64,000 bases of DNA. Origin: Nitzschia sp. pyKryTriq1 (Eukaryota > Bacillariophyta > Bacillariophyceae > Bacillariales > Bacillariaceae). Shown here piece by piece: positions 10,841 to 22,521 of the stretch (positions within the stretch are counted from its first letter, which is position 1; every line of letters starts with the position of its first letter). The stretch spans positions 1,722,629 to 1,786,628 of the forward strand of contig OY101119.1 in the NCBI GenBank assembly GCA_956465555.1, given 5' to 3'. The translations under genes were made by a program, and so were the position numbers. The notes under the pieces are model-generated. The model saw nothing but the letters and a program-made list of their open reading frames with translations, was not told the origin of the DNA and searched no databases.

Positions 10841-12130
10841 ACGCGCGCCTTGTTCTCCGCACCTCCACGTGGAATACCTCATCTCCATAAGCTATCTACA
10901 AGTCCGTATATCCTTATGTACTTGGTCTATGACAGAGCGTGTGATCCCCGATTTGCCGTTATTTTCGAGTAAATTTCGAATTACTGGCTCATCGGGGAAG
11001 TGCTCGCCCGTACCCTTGGTGTACTGGGGTCTCGATAGTAGGGCCCACATGTCCCGCCAGAATCGCGTTGTCGCTGGAACTGATCGCACAAGTAGAAAAG
11101 GTTTCAACTTCTCCTCCTTGTTTGAGAAAGATGAACCCCGAGATTGTTCCGTTGAATACGTTCTCGATCTTCGCCTGATCAAACGCGCCGATCCATGCCG
11201 CGGATGGCGGGGTGGAGTCGGCTTCGGTGCCTTCTGCTACCCCGAGTTTCATCTTAGCGACGGCAACTCTCTTGGGAGTACTTTCGTCCGCGTTGTCGAT
11301 CTTTCGCTTGATGAAAGAGGTTGTCATGTTCTGCATTTGAATAGAATAAATTGAATTTAGTTGAAAGTTGTTGTAAACTTGGTCACGTTTTTGCTCGCTT
11401 TCGCGGGACGTTGATATTGAATGACTGTTGTATCTGTTTTGATTAGGGATCAGTCTATTAGATCGTAGATCCTCATAGCTGTCCGTATTTGAAACGACGA
11501 GAGAGTCTTGTCGTGTTGGAGTTGGATATCCGGATCCGTTGCTTTGCTTGGCATTGGATTTTCCGGCGCCTTGACCGCTCGCGTGAGAAGGTTTCAAGGT
11601 CTTCTTGAAATTGGATTGAGTGACTCCTTGGTCGATCGTAGATCTTCCGGGATGGGGAGACGTATTTTTCGTTTTATACTCTAACACGCGCAATATGGTA
11701 CGATGTTCGAACGCCTTTTAAAACGAAGCAGTGAATCAACCTGCCTTGGTCATTGCCGCGTCCCGGCGTTGGCGTGAACCGGTCGTCGGGACTTTTCATC
11801 ATTGGCGGGACGCTCCTAACAAACGAACGAGTTCCAACCCGCCAACGATTTTTTGTATACACTTACTTACGTGTGAACTGATACGGTTTCTGTACTTGTT
11901 TGCTACTGTAGTAAAGTAAAAGCTTTTACTCTACTATCTATTCCACTGATCTCGATGCTCGAATTGCGACGATTTGCAGAATTGTGAGCTCTCGGCTCGT
12001 TTGCAGATCGATCTCGAATGATCCTGCGATCACTCTTTCGATTGCTCGCCGTCCTCACTCATCTCTGCAGCCTGCGCCATTTCTTCCGCCCATCTACCAA
12101 TCAGATTCATTTGATGGCGTCATCATTACT
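10841..12130. repeat. Left arm of a diverged large inverted repeat
   Basis: Positions about 10841-11009 and 11918-12130 match, in reverse complement, 14851-15035 and 14604-14824 respectively. Long near-identical blocks are visible, such as GCCTTGTTCTCCGCACCTCC and TGCGACGATTTGCAGAATTG, broken by substitutions and small indels. The piece between, about 11010-11917, has no counterpart in the right arm. The arms surround the PLC-like gene. Confidence 0.85.
10989..11336 (-). CDS. Orphan ORF inside the left repeat arm
   Basis: A 115-aa reading frame starts at ATG 11336 (MQNMTTSFIKRKIDNADEST...). The frame stays open upstream to 11693, but only through a non-ATG start, so a longer spliced product is possible. 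The sequence has a basic start (KRKIDNADESTPKRVAVAK), a hydrophobic patch (NGTISGFIFLKQGG) and no domain I know. Its last six or seven codons fall in the conserved repeat arm and the rest in the arm-specific extra segment. It could be a young gene, part of an inserted element or a chance ORF. Confidence 0.3.
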   Translation of the reverse strand: MQNMTTSFIKRKIDNADESTPKRVAVAKMKLGVAEGTEADSTPPSAAWIGAFDQAKIENVFNGTISGFIFLKQGGEVETFSTCAISSSDNAILAGHVGPTIETPVHQGYGRALPR

Positions 12131-12564
12131 CCGTCTGTCAGGCGTGCGCCTTCCATCAGAAGCTCCTTCTGCCTCCGTCTGGCCGGCTGTCGAGTCAAGT
12201 ACCACAGGTACGGTGCAGTACCACAGGTACCGGTGAGTACGGTATGTACATACCGGTATTGAAGATACATATTTTTAGGTGAATTTTCGATGAACGGAAA
12301 ATGGTTGTCTGTTGTCTTCCGACTCCGATCGAAGTGGCATGAAAGACGACCAACGACCACCGACTGACGACGACCAGCTTGCTTCCGGCTTCCTTTTCTT
12401 TAGACTTCATACGACTACCGTATTACTCATTCCTCCTCTCTTCATTGTACGATAACAACTGAATCATCATCGACCTGTCAACAGCCAACACCACCCTTTA
12501 ATTTCAAACTCTTGAATCTTTCGCTTTTCCTACAAAACACTACGTGTACACACACCAGTCGAAA
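12131..12564. other. Spacer upstream of the PLC-like gene
   Basis: This is the promoter side of the PLC-like gene. It holds GTAC-rich words and one TACCGGTA at about 12249. No ORF is supported. Confidence 0.5.
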
Positions 12565-14025
12565 ATGGGCCGCGACGGAGAAAAGACTGGCCGCTGCACT
12601 TGGATCAAAATCGCCGTGGTAGCGGCGGCGCTATCAGTTGCGGGCATTTTGATTTGGCGGTACGCCCCCATCGATGATGCGATTGACAGCGTACTTCCCA
12701 CGTTCAACAATACTGGCGACACAGCAACTGAGGGAGGCGGGATTGGATCCGGGCCTGCCAGTAGCCCCACTGCCTCTCCCACCCAGCGGGAACGGTTCGA
12801 ATTCATGCAGTGTGTAGACCCTACATCGCCGGGCTGCTGCAATGGTCTAGATAACGGCTTCTGCGACTTGAGGGTCGATGAAGTCATGTTCGCCTCTCTG
12901 CAGTAAGTAGACTGAATCGATGGATGGATGGATGGATGAATGAATGAATTGGATGCATGTCGATCTGCTTCATCTCACCACAATACCCTACCTTTCGTTC
13001 TTCTCTCATCTATCTACGGTATCTCGTTATGCAAAAAAGTAATGGTAACGCGGACTTTGAATCTGGGTTTCTGTTCTCGCCAAACCATCAATACAAGCTT
13101 GAAGATTCTTTGGTCGCTGGATACCGCGGGATCAATGTCGATATTTGTAACTGTGGGGGGCAGCTTCAATTTTGCCATGGCATCTGCAGCTTTGGGACCC
13201 GCGAAGTGGTGGAGGTAATCCTTGGTATTGATGATTTTCTCACGGAAAACCCCACCGAAGTACTGCTTCTTCCGATTGAAATCAATGTAAGTGACTGCAG
13301 ATTGATTCATTCATTCATTCATTCATTCATTCATTCCGACGGTGTTCAACTTATTCTTACAATCACCCCCGTCTTGTAGAGTGAAGTGGGGGAGGCAGTG
13401 GATCTTGACGAGTTCTATGGGCTCATGCAGCAAGTTCCGGGCTTCGTCGAGAAATTCTATATCCACGAGAATGTCACGGATCCTTGGCCGACACTCGGGG
13501 AGCTAGTCGAGACAAACAAGGTATGTATGTGTGTGTGGTAGAGGTGCTTGGTGCCGGCGTCCTGCCTGTTGCCTTTCATGACGCTTTTCTCACCAAACTT
13601 TCAATTGTATCACAACAACGTAGCGCGTGATTGTTTTCCATTATCGCGGACCGTCCTGCGACGAAGAAGGCGCCTGTCCGCCGGGGTTTCATTGGTATTA
13701 TCGATACGCCGTCAATACTCAGTGGAACCTAAACAGTTTGGACGCAGTCGCCGACAGCGCCAATTCATGCGCCTTTGAAACATCTCCGGGTGTTGCAAGC
13801 AAAACTTTCTTCGGACTCAACAATTTCATAACAATTCCAATTCAGTCCAATGCAGAGATCATGAATGAATACAGCTATGTATCGAACAGGATAGACACTT
13901 GTTCCAGTCTCAACGACAACCTGGACGTCAATTTAATTTACGTTGATTTTTGGAGTGAAGGAGATCTTCCTCGATTGGTGCAAGAGCGTAATGCCGCAAT
14001 GGCTGTGCGACGACGCTTGGAGTAA
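12565..14025 (+). CDS. PLC-like phosphodiesterase (PI-PLC X-type fold), membrane-anchored
   Basis: Four exons, 12565-12902, 13040-13286, 13380-13520 and 13624-14025, give 375 aa. A single hydrophobic segment (IAVVAAALSVAGILIW, about residues 14-29) anchors the N-terminus, followed by a Gly/Ser/Thr/Pro linker and a Cys-rich patch (QCVDPTSPGCCNGLDNGFCDL). The catalytic-fold part reads FASLHNGNADFESGFLFSPNHQ, then GYRGINVDICNCGGQLQFCHGICSFGTREVVE. This is very close to the PLC-like phosphodiesterase family in algae and fungi, where His residues in such loops act in catalysis. The substrate is not known. The first splice, CA|gtaagt...aaaaag|T, recreates LHN. Intron 2 contains an (ATTC)n microsatellite. 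The gene sits between the two arms of a large inverted repeat. Confidence 0.88.
13308..13337. repeat. (ATTC)n microsatellite in PLC-like intron 2
   Basis: Seven or eight tandem ATTC units lie within the intron between exons 2 and 3. A related (GATG/AATG)n run lies in intron 1 at about 12920-12949. Confidence 0.9.
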
Positions 14026-14603
14026 GGCCAATGGACGTCGCAGATCCAATGCCTAAATAATACCTAGTAGAGTGGCCCACTTGCGGTGTCACAGCCTGTC
14101 ATAAAGTACGAACCGTACAAGTTTAGACATTTGAATATACAAGAAAGCACAGGTGCTCGTAGTATCAGTTTAGTGTTCGAATAACTACATCGAACGTCCA
14201 CGGAACGACGGACGGACGCGACCAGCGTTCACAATTACGCACGATCACGCACGACGCACGTCTCGATCACGACCCAGAGATTCTTTCTAAGACTATCGGA
14301 GACAGTCTATGATCCTCCAAGAAACTATAAGAAGTCCACAGACTTCTATCGAAATACAAGTCAACGATTCAAAAAAAGTAGAAATGAACAAAAGTTCATT
14401 TCATCAGTTAGAGCAAGAGCTCATTAATTTAAGATAACACACTTCGTTATCCCACAGTCAAATTAGTCCTTTAGCCCGAATCCCTGAGCCGCTAGCCACT
14501 GCCTAGAACTCCCGCGCATCTCGAACTGTCCGTTTGTCTGTCCATCTGTCACTTCGCCCCCACTGGACGACTCGCACGATCAAAGATTTGCGATATAAAA
14601 GAT
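14026..14603. other. Spacer with a cluster of small stem-loops
   Basis: No ORF. Four short perfect hairpins occur within about 120 bp. They are 14331-14346 (6-bp stem, CACA loop), 14381-14402 (9-bp stem, AAAA loop), 14411-14422 (4-bp stem) and 14433-14451 (6-bp stem). I could not match them to a known RNA family. Confidence 0.5.
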
Positions 14604-15035
14604 GATGATACTGCCATGAAAGGATTCATTCTGATTGCATTGGTAGATGTGCGGAAGAAATGGGGCGGGAGGCAGAGATGGATGAGGATGGCGGGCAATC
14701 AAATAGTGTTTGCAGGATCACTCAATTGATCGATCGACAAGTCAAGAGCTCACAATTCTGCAAATCGTCGCAATTGGAGCATTGAGATCAGTGGAATACT
14801 AGAGATAGTAGAGCAAAAGCTTTCCCACCCACCCACACCTAGAGGGGCAGGGGCGAGCACTTCCATGATCATCCGTATTTCAAAATTACTCAAAAATAAT
14901 GGCATCGACATGCTCTGTCATCGACCAAGTATACAAGGATACATACCGGCCGGTAGGGACTTGTAGATAGCTTCTTATAGATGAGGCATTCCATGTGGAG
15001 GTGCGGAGAACAAGGCACCACACGTGAAAGAGGTG
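14604..15035. repeat. Right arm of the large inverted repeat
   Basis: This is the reverse-complement counterpart of 10841-11009 plus 11918-12130. The two matched blocks are joined here by only about 27 bp where the left arm has about 908 bp. The right arm holds no ORF worth calling. Confidence 0.85.
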
Positions 15036-15711
15036 GAGGAGTGAGTCGTCAGTCGTCGTCTGCAGGACAAGCTCAAGCGGCGATGATGGATGGCATGATT
15101 ATGATGATGGCTTCGCTTCGCTGTGCCACCAACGTACCGGTAGCTTTACAGTATGTGGTGGTTGTGTCCGTCCTTCTTCCGTCTCACTACTTCGATTTCT
15201 TCTCGTTGTTCACTACGAGTGAGTTGGGGCGACTAACTCGATTCCCAGTAAGGATCTCACTCTGCACCAAATGCGACGCATTGCCGTTTGCCGTGTCGTC
15301 GACGGTCGTCGGCCGTCGGCGGCAAATTAATTTGCTCGACACTCGACAACATTAACATTGACAACATAGCCAGCTGTGTGCCTTGGCCATACGAGTACTT
15401 CTCGTTTCCTTCAGCAGCAACAGCAAGCTAGTAAAAGAGCAAGGTCGTTGACAGATTATTGAGCTAGCCGCATTGTCGCACCACGTCCACTCGTACGTAC
15501 CGGTACAGATACGAGTAGTTGGAGTAGTTGGTGGAGTCGTTGTACGTTGCACAAGGAGCAATATACAGACCGACAGCAGACAGTACCGGTGCAGTCGCGC
15601 TTCAAAGATCGGGAAGTTCAGGATAGTACACGACGCATCTCGAGTACGCAACAACTACCGGTGCACAGCTAGCATACTCGTGGCGTTGGAATTGAGTGGG
15701 TCGTCCTCGCA
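15036..15711. other. MRE11 upstream spacer
   Basis: No gene is visible. TACCGGTA occurs at about 15138 and 15499. The sequence after the repeat arm is not conserved with the region outside the left arm. Confidence 0.5.
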
Positions 15712-18318
15712 ATGTCATCTGACGACGAAAGTAGTGCCGGCGGGGCGCCCGAGGACACGTCGGCGACCCGAGTCGATATCGAGGATGCCGATGACAATAC
15801 TTTGCGTATCATGGTTTCGACCGATAACCACGTAGGTTACCTCGAAGACGATGCCGTGCGTGGCAACGATTCCTTCGCAGCGTTGGAAGAAGTCTTGTAC
15901 TTGGCGAAGCACTATGGCTGCGATCTCGTCCTTCTAGCAGGTGACCTGTTTCATGAAAACAAGCCATCGCGGGGAGCCGTCCTAAAAACTATGTCGATCT
16001 TCCGCAAATACTGCATGGGACCGAATCCGATTTCCGTACAAATCCTGAGCGATCAGTCGAAGAACTTTCGGCAGGGCCAAGTCAACTACCAGAACGAGTT
16101 CTACTCGGTGGATCTTCCCGTCATGAGCATCCATGGAAACCACGACGACCCGAGCCGAGAAGGTCAAGAGCTCTATTCAGCCTTGGACCTTCTCGACTGC
16201 GCAAATCTGGTCAACTACATTGGCCGCCAAGACGAGATCAATCAGATCCACATCTCCCCTATTCTAATGAAGAAGGGCAACACTCATCTAGCACTTTACG
16301 CGCTGGGATCCATGCGGGACGCTCGGCTGAATCGCATGTGGCAGGGATCGAATGTCACCTTCTTGCAGCCCGCCCAGGGCGGCGAAGGCCAAGATACTCC
16401 CAAGTTCTTCAATATGTTTGCCTTGCATCAAAACCGTGACAAGGGTCGTGGCAGCAAGAATTGCGTTCATGAATGTACGTCTTTTTCGTGGATCATTTGA
16501 TGCTGTTGGTTGGAACATTGCTCACTGTCTGTTCTTTTGCTCGCCTCGTTTTGAAAATCAAAGCCATGATTCCCGAGTGGATGGATCTTGTTGTGTGAGT
16601 ACGACATACATAATTTGTTTGTAAATCTGTAAATCTGTGGACTCGATAGGAAGATAGATCGTCTCTCACGCATGCATCGCTCATTCCATTACTTCGTTTC
16701 AATTCTACGACTGTTTCATTTCTATTCTACAACTGTTCGCGCCACAGCTGGGGTCACGAACACGAGTGCTGCATTGAGCCCCAGGAATCGGCAATTGGGA
16801 CCTTTCGCATCACGCAGCCCGGCTCGTCTGTTGCCACGAGTCTCGTAGCTGGGGAGGCCGTTCGAAAGCAAGTTGGGATCCTGGATATCGCTGGAGAAGC
16901 ATTCCGCCTTCGACCCATACCACTCACTCAAGTCAGAACATTCGTCATGGGGGAATTCTCTCTACAAGAACAGCAGAGTCTCGATCCTGACGATCCAAAG
17001 GTGGAACAAAAAGTCAAGAAGATCCTCAAAGAGCAGGTGGACCTATTGATTCACCAGGCAAAGGGGAAAGCTCGAGAGTTGCAGCGCGCAGCCCAAAAGA
17101 AAGGAAACGTCATTGCTCAGGCGATCGAGCACCCTCTATCCCGTAAGTTGGAAAAGCCAGACGAAGTCTTAGTGAGACTCAAGGTGGAACACGCTGGGTT
17201 TTCTGCCTTGAATAATCAGAGGTTCGGTGCACAATTCATTGGTCAGGTGGCAAATCCGGTAAGTCTTGGATCGAATTTGTTCCATTTAATCACAGCACCC
17301 AAACTGTGGCAACATGGACTAACGCCTGTGATGCTATGATCAGACGGATATCTTGCTCTTTCAACGCAAAAAGGCAGTGCCTACTAAGTCTTCAAGCAAG
17401 GCCAAAAAGACGGAGCCAATCGTCCCTGATCAATTGGAAGAGATGAACATAGAGGATTTCATTACCGGGGAACTCGAAAACAACGAAAGAAAATTGGAAC
17501 TCTTCGACGAGAAACGAATTGCGACGGCCTTGGATGACTATGTACAGAAGCAAGCTGCCCAGGCGATTCCTGAGATGATCGACTCGCTTTTGGGAAAACA
17601 ACAGAAAAAACTCATTCAGCACGGCCCTACTGATAGTCACAACTCTTCAGAGAGTCCTGCCAAAGCCAGAGCTGACACCAAGGAAGGCAAAGCAAAGGGC
17701 AATTCTGATTTAGATGATGTAGAAAATCAAGACACCATACAGAAAGCTGCATCGAAGCCGGGCCGCGCAACGGGGTCTAAGCGTACCGGTACTTCAGGCG
17801 CAAAGTCCAGAGCCAAGTCATCCGCAGAAATGCACGACTCGGATGATGATTCGGTGTCGGAATCATCAGCGAGACGATCAAAGTCGTCTACCGGAAGAGG
17901 TCGGAAAATGCCCATCGATGTTGACGTTAGTGATGATGAGTACATTGAAGAGGTCGCGCCGCCTTTGCCGACGGCTTCGCGCCGAGGACGTACTACCGCT
18001 AAGAAAAGGCTAGATTCTTTTGCGAGTGACGATTCCGACCGCGACCACGTCGAGGAGATTGAGGATTCTCCACCACCAAAAAAGGTATCTACTAGATCCA
18101 GAAAGACCAGTACCATTATGTCACAGAGTTCCAAATCAGGAAGTAGGCTTTCTCAATCCCAGCTCTCGTTTGCTCCCGCTAAACGTGGGGGCAACTCAAG
18201 AAAAAGAGCGCACGTGAACATCGATTCCGACGACGAAGATGCACTCAATACCACTGGCAACAGCTATGATCTTGACGAGGACTGGGGAACCGCGAAAACT
18301 GACACTTTTCGCTCGTAA
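15712..18318 (+). CDS. MRE11: Double-strand break repair nuclease MRE11
   Basis: Four exons, 15712-16474, 16564-16594, 16748-17258 and 17344-18318, give 759 aa. The phosphoesterase motifs are complete: STDNHVG (about 36-42), GDLFHENKPS (77-86), GNHDDP (142-147), ALHQN and VWGHEHEC (265-272). The capping domain follows, with TQPGSSVATSLVAGEA and VRTFVMGEF. MRE11 is the Mn-dependent 3'-5' exonuclease/endonuclease of the MRE11-RAD50-NBS1 complex, acting at DNA ends in the nucleus. Exon 2 is a 31-nt microexon encoding ...MIPEWMDLV; without it the WGHEHEC motif would be out of frame. The C-terminal 300 residues are Ser/Asp/Lys-rich and disordered, ending LDEDWGTAKTDTFRS. Its neighbourhood gives no further functional hint. 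Confidence 0.96.
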
Positions 18319-18660
18319 AACGTGTCATCCAATTTCTACCAGAGTCGTCTACTCATTCTGCTCGATTTGAAATCAAGGCATCGGTTTTGAGAGGCACTTA
18401 GATTGTTCCTGGCAATTGAAACTGGTACTGGCTTCAACCAAATTCAAAATTGAAATAATGGAAGAGACTAGAGTTGATTGGCTTGTGCGTGTGGCTACCC
18501 GTCCAGGGCAATTGCCACCCACGAGCTTGTTCATTCTTCAAAGATATAATCCCCTTACAAAGACGAAACGACGTTGACATTTTTTGCTCTTCGCCCTAGT
18601 AGCGGTGGCCAAAGCGGCATTAAGCTGTATTAGTCGTATGCGAGCTTCACTTGGCTACTG
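18319..18660. other. Convergent spacer MRE11 / UTP12
   Basis: About 340 bp with no gene seen; presumably the two 3' UTRs. Confidence 0.5.
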
Positions 18661-21600
18661 CTACTTGCTGGAACTTTTTTGACCACCAATTAGACCAAGG
18701 CCAGACCAGATTTCATTCTTTGGACCCGTGAAGTCATATCTCGGGCTCTGTTCAAATTTAGAAGTGTTATTGGACACTACCTGGAGACCAGATAGATTAA
18801 AACCAACAATGGAACGGGATTCCTCCAGACGAATACGGAGCAAACGACGGAGCTCTTGGAGCGGCTTTGCCAGCTTCCAGTTGTTAGCTTGAATCTGCAG
18901 TCAACAATTTGGGTGAGAAACAGGGTGAAGCGAGCGACGTGACAGAACTTGCACAAGGACAAACATACCTGGTGCTGGTGTGTCTTCACCAAGAAAACAG
19001 CCACGCGGGCACAAATTTCAACACCTTGTCCTCTCCTCAGGAGAAGAACCAGGTAGTACAACATCCGTGAAACATGCTCGATAGGTAAAACCAACAAACT
19101 TTGTTCCAATTCTGCGTGCTTGATCGTCCTCAGTACCCACAAGATGTATGTCGTTGGATCCATTCCCAACAACATTGGGTTTGGTGGTTTTTCTTTGTCG
19201 ACATTAGTTTTTCGAAAGTTCACTATACTTTTCTGCTCTTGGTCAGCCAGTTCGAGGGCAGCCAATACTCGATCACCGGCAGCGATACTTAGGACGCTTT
19301 GTTTTACCGCCGCCTCGCTTTGTGGCTCCGCCTCCTCATTGTCGTCATCAGCTTCTTTCCTACGAAAGATTTCTTCGGTCCCCAGTTCGTTGCGTCCATC
19401 GATTCGATCAAAACGTTTCTCTAATTCCAACCCCTTCTCCTCTTCCAAGAACACAATGTCCTTTGTCCTTTCCCACACTCGCACCTGTCGGTCCATTCCT
19501 GCGGACAAGACACAGGCACCTGTACGGCTAATAGCAAGGGAACTGCAGATGAAATTGGTGAGATTCCGAGAAAAATCGTACTGCTTCCATGGACAATATT
19601 TTGATTGTACGAACCTGACTTCGGCAAAATGACCGCTCAAAACGAGAATTTGTTCAAAACGATCCCCATCCCAATATCGCACAGAACCGTCTTTACTGGA
19701 CGTAAAGAAATTGTGCGTTCGTCGAACGAAACGCAGGTCGGTAACAGAATCTTCGTGACCGTGAAGAGTTTTATGAGTATCACCGAAATCTAAGCCCCAA
19801 ATTTTGACGAGCTTGTCAGCCCCCGAGGTGGCAAGGATTGTGTCATCGTCGCTAGCATCGAGAGCTAGCGCTGGTAGTTTGTGGCCGTACAAGCTCAGGA
19901 AAAATTTGAGCGTGTCATCGAAAAAGACCTTGACGGTAGAATCCATGCACGACACAAAGACCATTCGTTTGGAAGCTTCTGTCGAATGGGAATAGCGAAC
20001 AGCCACGACGTCATCGGACATTTCCAATGTACGGGCATGTGATACCAGAGGTGTTTCGTCGTCATTTTTCTCAATATCCCAAAACTTGACTGTTTTATCT
20101 GCCGACCCAGTAACTAGGGAGACATTGGGCTGTTGGTCAGTTGGTCGTCGAAGATCTACACTCCAGATCGCCTCCTCGTGTGCTTTCTCAGTGGCAAGGC
20201 TAACCTCTCCAGCCGCGACGTCCAATAGAAGCAAATGACCTTCACGTGTTCCTACAACCAAATGAGAATTGCCTGGCAGGAATGTAGCGCAAAGTCCATA
20301 AAACGACTGCCCTTCAATTGAATGTGACACAGACTGAATACAATTTCGGCGTGCAACGTTCCAGATTTTGAAGCAATTCTTTGATACTGTGCACGCTAAC
20401 GAATCATCTGAAGAAAGCTCAACTGCTCGAATCCCAGTGGAGTGACCTAACATGTTCATCATACTAATCTTTGCAGATTCGGCGTGAGCATGTTTTTGTT
20501 CCCTGGTTACAAATAAGAAATCGCGTCACATTAGAGACCAATAAAGCGGGGAGAAAACCAAGGGAAAATCAGAAACTTACGTCTTTGAAGGTCGTTGTAG
20601 GGACAGTACTTCGAGAGCGTTGGTCACGAGCGAGCACACAATCCTCAGGGTACTCCCGCTTTCTTTCCATGGTACGAAGACGAAGCTTCGTACCTTGTGG
20701 GATGCGTTAACGTTCCCCACGAATTCAAACTCGTCACTGGCAATTAATTTCTCAGCCACAACGTGATGTGGAGGAGCTTCTGGATTCTCTGCATCATCCA
20801 GGATTCCACGTTTCCTATTTTGGGTGTTTGTACCGCTCGCCAGCGCATCTTGGGTTTGCTTTGCCTTTTGTCGCTGCCGGCTTACACGCCGTTGCTTCCT
20901 CCGTTGTGTCTCCTGAGGTCCCCTCATAACGTAGACATTTACCGATCTCGAATTTGCGTGAAGCACACCAACGTACTTTCCGTCTGGGTGGAAGCGAATA
21001 CCAGCAACGTGGTCGGTGGCAGGGGGCATGGTTGATGGCAGCTTGAGCGTCCCCATATAAACGCAACAGTCCGACGAACTTTCATCACCACTATCCTCTA
21101 CCAAAGCGACGGGCTCTCCCTTCTCGTTGCTTGCTTGTGGTGGAGAATGATGACGTCGTGGAGCTCTGATCGACCATACTTTTGCGAAGCCATCGTCATC
21201 TCCCGTGATAAGTCGCGCTCGCTCGTTTTCCAAATTGCTAATACTACTGTCTCCCGCAGGAGGGCTAGGGATTGTGCTGCCAACCAAACAAGCAGACGCC
21301 CATACTTTTGCACGGTGGGATGCGATTGTTTGCACGCAGCATTGACCCTTGAGGTCCCAGACTTTCACCAGGCCATCCAAGCTGGAAGTGATAAGGCAGT
21401 CAAACGAGCCCCTCTCAAGAGATGCAAAGTGTATTTCGGTAATAGCGCCACGATGTCCTAGAAGACGGAAAAGGCCACACTCTTCGACAACGTCCCAGAG
21501 GACCACAGCGCCATCGCTCGACCCTGATGCCAAACGAGCGCTATTTTCCGAATCAAAGGAAATCGAACGAATGGGAGATCCGGAATGGCCATTCAACACA

Positions 21601-22043
21601 AGGGGTTCTCGCGAGACTAATTCATCGTCCTTGTCCTCGAGGAAAGTGTGCACTAGACCACTCCCTCCATCCGAGTTCAACTCGTCGGAAGTTACACTGA
21701 AGACCCTTACGGCACCGTCGACCCAGCCTGTTGCTATGCGGCAGTCGGCGCCGTCCATGCGGCGTTCCACGTCAATGCAAACAACTTGGCTGCTATTCAA
21801 CGCTCTGCCCGTTCCGACACCACCCGTATTTTCCTCTCGATGTGCAATTTTTATGGTTGGGTTTGTAGTCCTCAAATGAAATCCCACGCAGTGACTCCCT
21901 GCACTCGTCAGAAGGATCGGGGAATTTCGACTGCTAGATGCAAACGCCAACGTAGCGTTCGAGTGTGGAATCTTTGACGATGCCGATGCACTAATGAGGC
22001 CAAATGCATCAGCGCACTCGTATCTGAGATAGGTGTGCTGCAT
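18661..22043 (-). CDS. UTP12: U3 snoRNP WD-repeat protein UTP12 (WDR3/DIP2)
   Basis: Four exons, 22043-20581, 20502-19615, 19542-18969 and 18894-18661, give 1052 aa. Many WD repeats are visible: GSSDGAVVLWD, TSSLDGLVKVWDLKG, GSADKTVKFWD, TSGADKLVKIWGLDFGD, TSSKDGSVRYWDGD, SAGMDRQVRVWE. They form the two propellers, followed by the C-terminal Utp12 domain (about 900-1000, including ILWVLRTIKHAELEQSLLVL). The protein belongs to the UTP-B part of the small-subunit processome, which binds U3 and cleaves 18S precursor in the nucleolus. Intron 2 (19614-19543) is 72 bp, a multiple of three with no in-frame stop. If retained it would insert 24 residues between two WD repeats. The start ATG at 22043 is two codons inside a longer frame that opens with TTG. 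Confidence 0.95.
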
Positions 22044-22521
22044 TTTCAATTTTTGGTTTGGTATGGTGTTGCTCCACTCTCCTAGTCTAGGTAGTAGAGG
22101 ATGCCGGGCAGTCTCTCTACACTACTAGTAGTAGTGGCAGCAAAAACAAGAACAAGTTGCTTTTCTCATTGTCCGCACCCATCCATTTTTGTTCCGTCGG
22201 AGCTCGGTGGTCGGTGGTCAAGAATGGATCCCGAAGAGGAGACGGTCGGGGGCAAGACGAACAAAAAATGTTCGCTAATGTTCGAGTGTTTCGTCTGTCC
22301 TCCTTCCCAACTCACACCAATCTCCTCCTCCTCCTCCAACCAAAAAAATACTCATGAAAGTTGTAATTTGAAAGAACAAAACCACCAATAACACCACCGT
22401 CGTCGACGATAGGGACACTCTACCGGTACTACAGACTATCGGTGGTGCTGCATGTCAAGTGGTATCATTTTCATTTCCTCCCAGACAATCTGTACAAGGC
22501 TGTGCTCGTTATTCTTTGAAG
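22044..22521. promoter_or_regulatory. Shared divergent promoter of UTP12 and RRP12
   Basis: 478 bp lie between two head-to-head ribosome-biogenesis genes. The spacer contains a CTAGTCTAGGTAGTAG/CTACTAGTAGTAG stretch (about 22080-22135) and a TACCGGTA at about 22421, but no other gene. Co-regulation is an inference from the shared process and short distance. Confidence 0.5.

Noticed and set aside
10869-11354. A plus-strand ORF in the left repeat arm
   Set aside because: It crosses the repeat-arm boundary, has no family and mirrors the minus-strand frame.
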